Positions 60,016-64,000 of a DNA stretch of 64,000 nt are shown here, one piece after another (the first letter of the stretch is position 1; every line of letters begins with the position of its first letter). Source of the DNA: Oscillospiraceae bacterium (lineage in GTDB: Bacteria; Bacillota; Clostridia; Oscillospirales; Oscillospiraceae); the NCBI GenBank assembly GCA_017436955.1, contig JAFSCD010000003.1:124001-188000 (forward strand), in the 5' to 3' direction. The notes beneath the pieces were generated by a model. That model was not told where the DNA came from and ran no database searches. It worked only from the letters and a program-made list of their open reading frames with translations. Made by a program: the position numbers and the translations under genes.

Positions 60016-60049
60016 AAAACACCTGCTGCAATTTGGCAGCAGGTGTTTT
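60016..60049 (-). terminator. Terminator after xerD
   Basis: AAAACACCTGCTGC (60016-60029), 6-nt loop, GCAGCAGGTGTTTT (60036-60049). It touches the xerD stop codon. Confidence 0.88.
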
Positions 60050-60932
60050 AAGCCTTGGGATGGCATTTTTCATAAACGGAGCGCAGCTTCTGATTCACCA
60101 TATGGGTGTAAAGCTGTGTGGAGGAAATATCGCTGTGACCCATCAGCTCCTGCAATGAGCCCAGGTCAGCACCATTTTCCAGCAGATGCACCGCGAAGCT
60201 GTGGCGCAACGTGTGGGGCGTGATCTCCTTTTCAATCTTCGCGGTGGTCTGGTAGTGCTTCAGGATCTTCCAGAAGCCCTGGCGGCTCATCCGCTGACCG
60301 CCCACATTGACGAACAGCGCACTCTCGTCCGGCGTTGCCAGCATAGAGCTGCGGATATCCTTTATATAGGTGGACAGTGCCTTCAGCGCACCGGGATACA
60401 GCGGGATCGCTCTGGACTTGCGGGCGCCGGAGCACTTGATGATACCCAGCTCCAGATTGACATCGTCCAGATCCAGGTCGATCAGCTCCGTAACACGGAT
60501 GCCGGTGGCGTACATGACCTCCAGCATTGCCTTATCACGGTAGCCCTTGGCATCCACACATACCGGCTGTGCCAGCAGCAGCTCGATCTCACGGCCGGTG
60601 AGGATCTGGGGGAGCTTCTTCTCGCCCCGGTCAACGTGAATATCCACAACCGGCGTTTTCTCCAGGAAGCCGGTGGAAACCACATAGCTGTAAAAGTTCT
60701 TCAGGCTGGCAAGATTTCGGGAAACCGTGGCTGCGGAGCGACCCTCATCTTCCAGGTGGGACAGATACTGGCTGATATTCAGTTGTGATGCTTCCACCAC
60801 ATTGGCGACCCCACCGGCGTTGAGCCACTCGGCAAACTGCCGGATGTCACGCATATAGGAGGCTATTGTGTTGGCGGAGGCTTGCTTTACCTTGGACAGG
60901 TAATTTTCATAAGCCCGAATCAAGTCCAACAT
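60048..60932 (-). CDS. xerD: Tyrosine recombinase XerD
   Basis: Chromosome-dimer-resolution recombinase, 294 aa, the standard size. N-terminal SAM-like domain (about 1-90), GIRVTEL (Arg I), HTLRHSFAVHLL, LMGHSDISSTQLYTHM (His, Tyr). It has the XerD gene neighbourhood of Firmicutes: a SpoIIM-position membrane protein upstream and a phosphomutase nearby. Confidence 0.93.
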   Translation of the reverse strand: MLDLIRAYENYLSKVKQASANTIASYMRDIRQFAEWLNAGGVANVVEASQLNISQYLSHLEDEGRSAATVSRNLASLKNFYSYVVSTGFLEKTPVVDIHVDRGEKKLPQILTGREIELLLAQPVCVDAKGYRDKAMLEVMYATGIRVTELIDLDLDDVNLELGIIKCSGARKSRAIPLYPGALKALSTYIKDIRSSMLATPDESALFVNVGGQRMSRQGFWKILKHYQTTAKIEKEITPHTLRHSFAVHLLENGADLGSLQELMGHSDISSTQLYTHMVNQKLRSVYEKCHPKA

Positions 60933-60950
60933 GAATACGTGTACCTTTCC

Positions 60951-61466
60951 TTACAGAATCCTCGCCAGCAGCGGCGAGAAGAATAACCAATTAAGTAAAA
61001 CTGTGATCGCAGCGATCCCAATGCAGGTCAGAAGCTCCTTCTTTTCATCATACTCCCCCATTACACGCCGGAAGCAATACCAGCAAAGCAGCGGCACCAG
61101 GAAAATATCGCAGAAGAAAAGCAGAAATCGAACCAGCCAGCCGGCCGTGCCAAAGGCGTTCCACACGAGGGCACCCAAATAGGCAAAGCAAAACAGTCTG
61201 CAGCCGCAGACCGTATATAACAGCCAGGGACGGGATATTGAAACCGCGTAAGCGGCGATCAGAAAAGGCAGCAGCTGCGCAGCCAGCGAGAAAACGATCG
61301 ACACCTGGTCAAAGTGTACCCGGCGCATCCAAGAAAAAACAGATTCATCCGCGTGCGCAGCAAGCAGGGTTCCCAGCAGCAGACCAAGCACGCAGAAAAA
61401 CAAAAGCGGCAAGGCACGGTGCCGGATGAAGCGAAATACGCTTACAAAATGGTTGTCCTTTTGCAT
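60951..61466 (-). CDS. Membrane protein in the SpoIIM position
   Basis: A 171-aa protein with about five membrane segments and few charged residues between them. It starts with MQKDNHFVSVFRFIRHRALP and ends LNWLFFSPLLARIL. In Bacillus and many Clostridia spoIIM lies next to xerD, and the hydrophobic layout is compatible, but I see no decisive SpoIIM signature, so this is positional inference. GGAGG precedes ATG 61466. It is 18 nt upstream of xerD. Confidence 0.65.
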   Translation of the reverse strand: MQKDNHFVSVFRFIRHRALPLLFFCVLGLLLGTLLAAHADESVFSWMRRVHFDQVSIVFSLAAQLLPFLIAAYAVSISRPWLLYTVCGCRLFCFAYLGALVWNAFGTAGWLVRFLLFFCDIFLVPLLCWYCFRRVMGEYDEKKELLTCIGIAAITVLLNWLFFSPLLARIL

Positions 61467-61727
61467 ATCCGTAACCTCCAGAAAAGCGCATCGAGAGTAT
61501 TACGGAAACCAACCGCAACAGGGCAAACCAACCCCATATATTCATTGTGTACGAATACTATACTCCAAAACCGATGCAAAAGCAAGGCTGATTTGTACAT
61601 TTTTACGATTTTTGTCAATTATGCCGATTTTTATGTTAACATTGTTATGTTAACAAGATGAACTGAACGGGCAGAAATATTATCCATTTTCGACGATATG
61701 TCAAGATGTTGCGCAGCAGCCCAAACT
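61467..61727. other. Intergenic region with GTTAAC repeats
   Basis: No gene. TTATGTTAACA occurs twice (61631-61641 and 61645-61655). The same bases form GTTAACA / 6-bp centre / TGTTAAC (61635-61654), a symmetric protein-binding-site layout. Confidence 0.5.
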
Positions 61728-61800
61728 CCCACACTAAATGTGGGTTTTGCAGGATTTCCTGCACATTTTATATTGTGGGTAAATTTCTTTTACCCACAAT
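61728..61800. terminator. Three consecutive hairpins after the TIGR04086-type gene
   Basis: CCCACA/TGTGGG (61728-61744), GCAGGA/TCCTGC (61749-61762) and ATTGTGGGTAAA/TTTACCCACAAT (61772-61800). They probably end the minus-strand gene at 61816; the last is the strongest. Confidence 0.65.
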
Positions 61801-61815
61801 ACCTTTTTGTACAAC

Positions 61816-62241
61816 TTAACGATAACGGGGAATTTTGATCCTGCTTTTTCCGGATTTTTTCCGTAATCCAGGCAGCAGTGACCCCCCTGCCCCCAGTAAG
61901 ATCATCAGTGCCGACAAACCAACACCGGCAAACACACCGTCAAACCAGATCGCCGTGACGCTCAGCAGCACAAGAAAGAAGCCCAGCGCCGTCAATGCGC
62001 TGACCAAAATCCTCTGTTTCTTCGTTAAAGTGAATGCGATCAGGCAGCCCAGCGCAGAGGAAGCCAGCACCGCACAATGCGCCCCCAAGCCTGCGCCGTC
62101 CATAGGCACCGTTTCACACAGCACCAAATAAGCGATCAGCAGTGCGCCCAACAGAGCGGCAGCCACCGACACCGCAATGCCGATCACGATCCCCACCGGT
62201 ACCGACACCCCGGCGCCGGACATTTTCCGTTTTACAGCCAT
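61816..62241 (-). CDS. TIGR04086-type membrane protein
   Basis: A 141-aa protein with four membrane segments (first about 13-37) and a basic tail (RKKSGKSRIKIPRYR). Size and pattern fit the TIGR04086 family of Clostridia, often near yajC or sporulation genes. No function known. Shine-Dalgarno GAGAGGG. Confidence 0.72.
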   Translation of the reverse strand: MAVKRKMSGAGVSVPVGIVIGIAVSVAAALLGALLIAYLVLCETVPMDGAGLGAHCAVLASSALGCLIAFTLTKKQRILVSALTALGFFLVLLSVTAIWFDGVFAGVGLSALMILLGAGGSLLPGLRKKSGKSRIKIPRYR

Positions 62242-62283
62242 AGCCCTCTCCCCTTTCGATACAAGCTATGACGCCTATGGGCA

Positions 62284-62317
62284 AAAAATAACCGGGAGTT
62301 TCCTCCCGGTTATTTTT
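62284..62317. terminator. Terminator between the phosphomutase and TIGR04086-type gene
   Basis: AAAAATAACCGGGAG (62284-62298), loop TTTC, CTCCCGGTTATTTTT (62303-62317). It ends the phosphomutase transcript (minus strand). Confidence 0.88.
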
Positions 62318-62324
62318 CAGTATC

Positions 62325-64000
62325 TTACTGTGCCATCTGCGCCGCGCAGGCATTGAGAAGCGCTTTCGCGTCCTCCTCGGTCTTGCCCACAGCGGTGTAG
62401 TAGAATTTTACCTTCGGCTCGGTACCGGAGGGTCGCGCGATGACGCTGCCGCGGTCACCCAGCAGCAGCTCCAGCACATTGGACTTGGGCAGATGGATCT
62501 GTGTGGACTCGCCGGTTTCCAGATCGGTAGCCAGGCTGATCTTATAATCCCGGACAGCCGTGACCTTAGCGCCGCCGATGGTGACAGGAACATTCTCACG
62601 CAGATCGGCCATCATTTTGGCAGCCTTCTCCATGGCGTCAGCGCCGGTAAGCTCAATGCTCTGCACGTGCGCCAGGTAGTAGCCAAACTTGGCATACAGA
62701 GCCTCCAGGGCATCGATGATGGTCATTCCGGAATTCTTAAGCGACGCTGCCATCTCGCACACCAGCATGGAAGCGACGACCGCATCCTTATCCCGTGCGT
62801 AGGTACCCTTCAGGTAGCCGCAGCTTTCCTCAAAGCCAAAGACGAATTTATTCTCCTGACCCTTCTGCTCCAGCTCCAGGATCTCACCGCCGATGTACTT
62901 AAAGCCCGTCAGCACGCTCTTCATCTCAATGTCGTAATATGCCGCGATACGGTCAGCCAAAGGCGAGGAAACGATGCTGCGCACCGCCTCTGCACCCTCC
63001 GGCAGATCGCCACGGGCAGTTCTGGCTTTGAGTATGTAATCCAGCAGCATAAAGCCCAGCTCGTTGCCGGATAGCTTGCGGAAGCCATCACCGCAGGGTA
63101 CGGCGATCGCAACACGGTCCGCATCCGGGTCAGTGCCGATGATCACATCGCAGGGTGCCGTCAATGCCACCTTGTAGCTCTCATTCAGGGCGGCATCCGT
63201 CTCGGGATTGGGATACTCGCAGGTCTTAAAATCGCCGTCAGGCTTCTCCTGACAGCCCACAACCGTAATATTGACGCCCAGGCGACCCAATACCTCTCGG
63301 ACAGGCTCATTACCGGTACCGCAAAGCGGCGTGTAAACGATGTTCAAGCCAGCGGTGCGGAGCATTTCAGGATTTACCGCCTCTGCAAGGACGGTTTCAT
63401 AGTAGCTTTCCCAAATATCCTGCCCGATGTAGTGGATCAGGCCTTCTGCCATATAATTGTCAAAGCTCTTGGTTTCCGGCACGAAGAACGGAATTTGGGA
63501 GATCTTTTCGGTAACCACCGCAGCCGGCTCGTCGGTCATCTGACAGCCGTCGGGACCGTAGCATTTGACGCCGTTATATGCGCCGGCATTGTGGCTGGCG
63601 GAGATCACGATACCGCAGCCGCACCGGAGCTTTCGGACGGCGAAGCTGAGCATCGGAGTGGGTGCCAGCCGGTCATACAGCCAGGTCTCGATACCGGATT
63701 CCGCAAAGGCAACCGCGCAGATTTCCGCGAAAAGCTGGGAATTATGCCGGGAATCGTAGCCGATCGCGGCTTTCTTCGGCAAATCAGTAGTAACCAGCCA
63801 GGCTGCCATACCCTGCGCCGCTCTGCGCACCGTATAGCGATTCAGCCGGTTGCTGCCAACGCCCATAATACCACGCATACCGGCGGTGCCAAACTGCAGA
63901 TCGCTGCCGAAGCGACCCTTCAGCTCTTCTTCGTTTCCGCTCAATGCCGCAAGCTCCGCCTTAACATCCTCCGGCAGATCAGCAGCACACCAAAACTGAT
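62325..64000 (-). CDS. Phosphoglucomutase/phosphomannomutase (5' end outside window)
   Basis: Phospho-sugar mutase, more than 555 aa visible. The frame is open to the window end (QFWCAADLPEDVKAEL before the apparent start at 63944), so the N terminus is cut. LQFGTAGMRGIMG, the phosphoserine loop ISASHNAGAYNG, metal loop GTDPDADR, sugar loop FGFEESCGYL and phosphate loop RPSGTEPKVKFY are complete. It resembles PgcA-type enzymes that make glucose-1-phosphate. Asn-Ala replaces the usual Asn-Pro after the active Ser-His. Confidence 0.93.
   Translation of the reverse strand, partial: QFWCAADLPEDVKAELAALSGNEEELKGRFGSDLQFGTAGMRGIMGVGSNRLNRYTVRRAAQGMAAWLVTTDLPKKAAIGYDSRHNSQLFAEICAVAFAESGIETWLYDRLAPTPMLSFAVRKLRCGCGIVISASHNAGAYNGVKCYGPDGCQMTDEPAAVVTEKISQIPFFVPETKSFDNYMAEGLIHYIGQDIWESYYETVLAEAVNPEMLRTAGLNIVYTPLCGTGNEPVREVLGRLGVNITVVGCQEKPDGDFKTCEYPNPETDAALNESYKVALTAPCDVIIGTDPDADRVAIAVPCGDGFRKLSGNELGFMLLDYILKARTARGDLPEGAEAVRSIVSSPLADRIAAYYDIEMKSVLTGFKYIGGEILELEQKGQENKFVFGFEESCGYLKGTYARDKDAVVASMLVCEMAASLKNSGMTIIDALEALYAKFGYYLAHVQSIELTGADAMEKAAKMMADLRENVPVTIGGAKVTAVRDYKISLATDLETGESTQIHLPKSNVLELLLGDRGSVIARPSGTEPKVKFYYTAVGKTEEDAKALLNACAAQMAQ

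Noticed and set aside
61614-61655. Canonical dif site
   Set aside because: Only the right arm resembles dif; the left arm and centre do not match.

Overview
The window is a chromosome segment of a Gram-positive, endospore-forming anaerobe of the class Clostridia. The gene content and order, the moderately GC-rich coding style and many recognisable gut-Clostridia families point to the Oscillospiraceae/Ruminococcaceae side of the class; this placement is an inference from gene content. Evidence for sporulation is direct: a complete spoIIIAA-AH operon and a spoIIIE-type DNA translocase. Many promoters match the sigma-A consensus with exactly 17-bp spacers.

Layout. 1-5.1 kb: signal peptidase (cut by the window edge), rbgA, rnhB, yraN, an M19 dipeptidase, a shortened threonine-synthase-like protein and a phosphoesterase, nearly all overlapping on the + strand. 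5.2-11.5 kb: protein quality control (tig, clpP, clpX, lon) and the GTPase engB. 11.5-18.5 kb: a TSCPD protein, a polyprenyl-phosphate sugar transferase, tepA, an unusual uppP, spoIIIE and an ECF transporter S component. 18.5-23.0 kb: the spoIIIA operon. 23.1-27.2 kb: asp23/yqhY, nusB, a TsaD-like protein, xseA, xseB, ispA.

27.2-39.2 kb is a mixed block that separates ispA from dxs: kinase-like and hydrolase genes, a PHP protein, an ABC exporter, a small AT-rich islet bounded by copies of the tmRNA 3' end, tmRNA with ppiB and smpB, a HAD/GNAT pair, a dinB operon with an SOS-like box in its promoter, a Nudix gene and a lipoprotein. 39.2-46.1 kb resumes the isoprenoid and DNA-repair cluster. 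It holds a roughly 600-nt structured RNA that I identify as OLE RNA by context and partner gene, then oapA, dxs, tlyA, nadK, argR and recN.

46.1-64 kb: tyrS under a tyrosine T-box, dapA, queA-hydrolase-tgt-yajC (queuosine and Sec), a PHP/glycosyltransferase pair, radA, two tyrosine recombinases, pfkA, a lipoprotein, two small membrane proteins and a phospho-sugar mutase cut by the window end.

The most notable items are the OLE RNA-oapA-dxs unit, a tandem array of tiny hairpins joined by a constant 8-bp spacer (33031-33196), a three-hairpin branched element whose ends copy the tmRNA T-arm (31792-31907), the XRE/glycine-repeat gene between them, and a threonine-synthase relative that has lost the catalytic lysine segment. 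No rRNA, tRNA, CRISPR array or intact transposase was seen.
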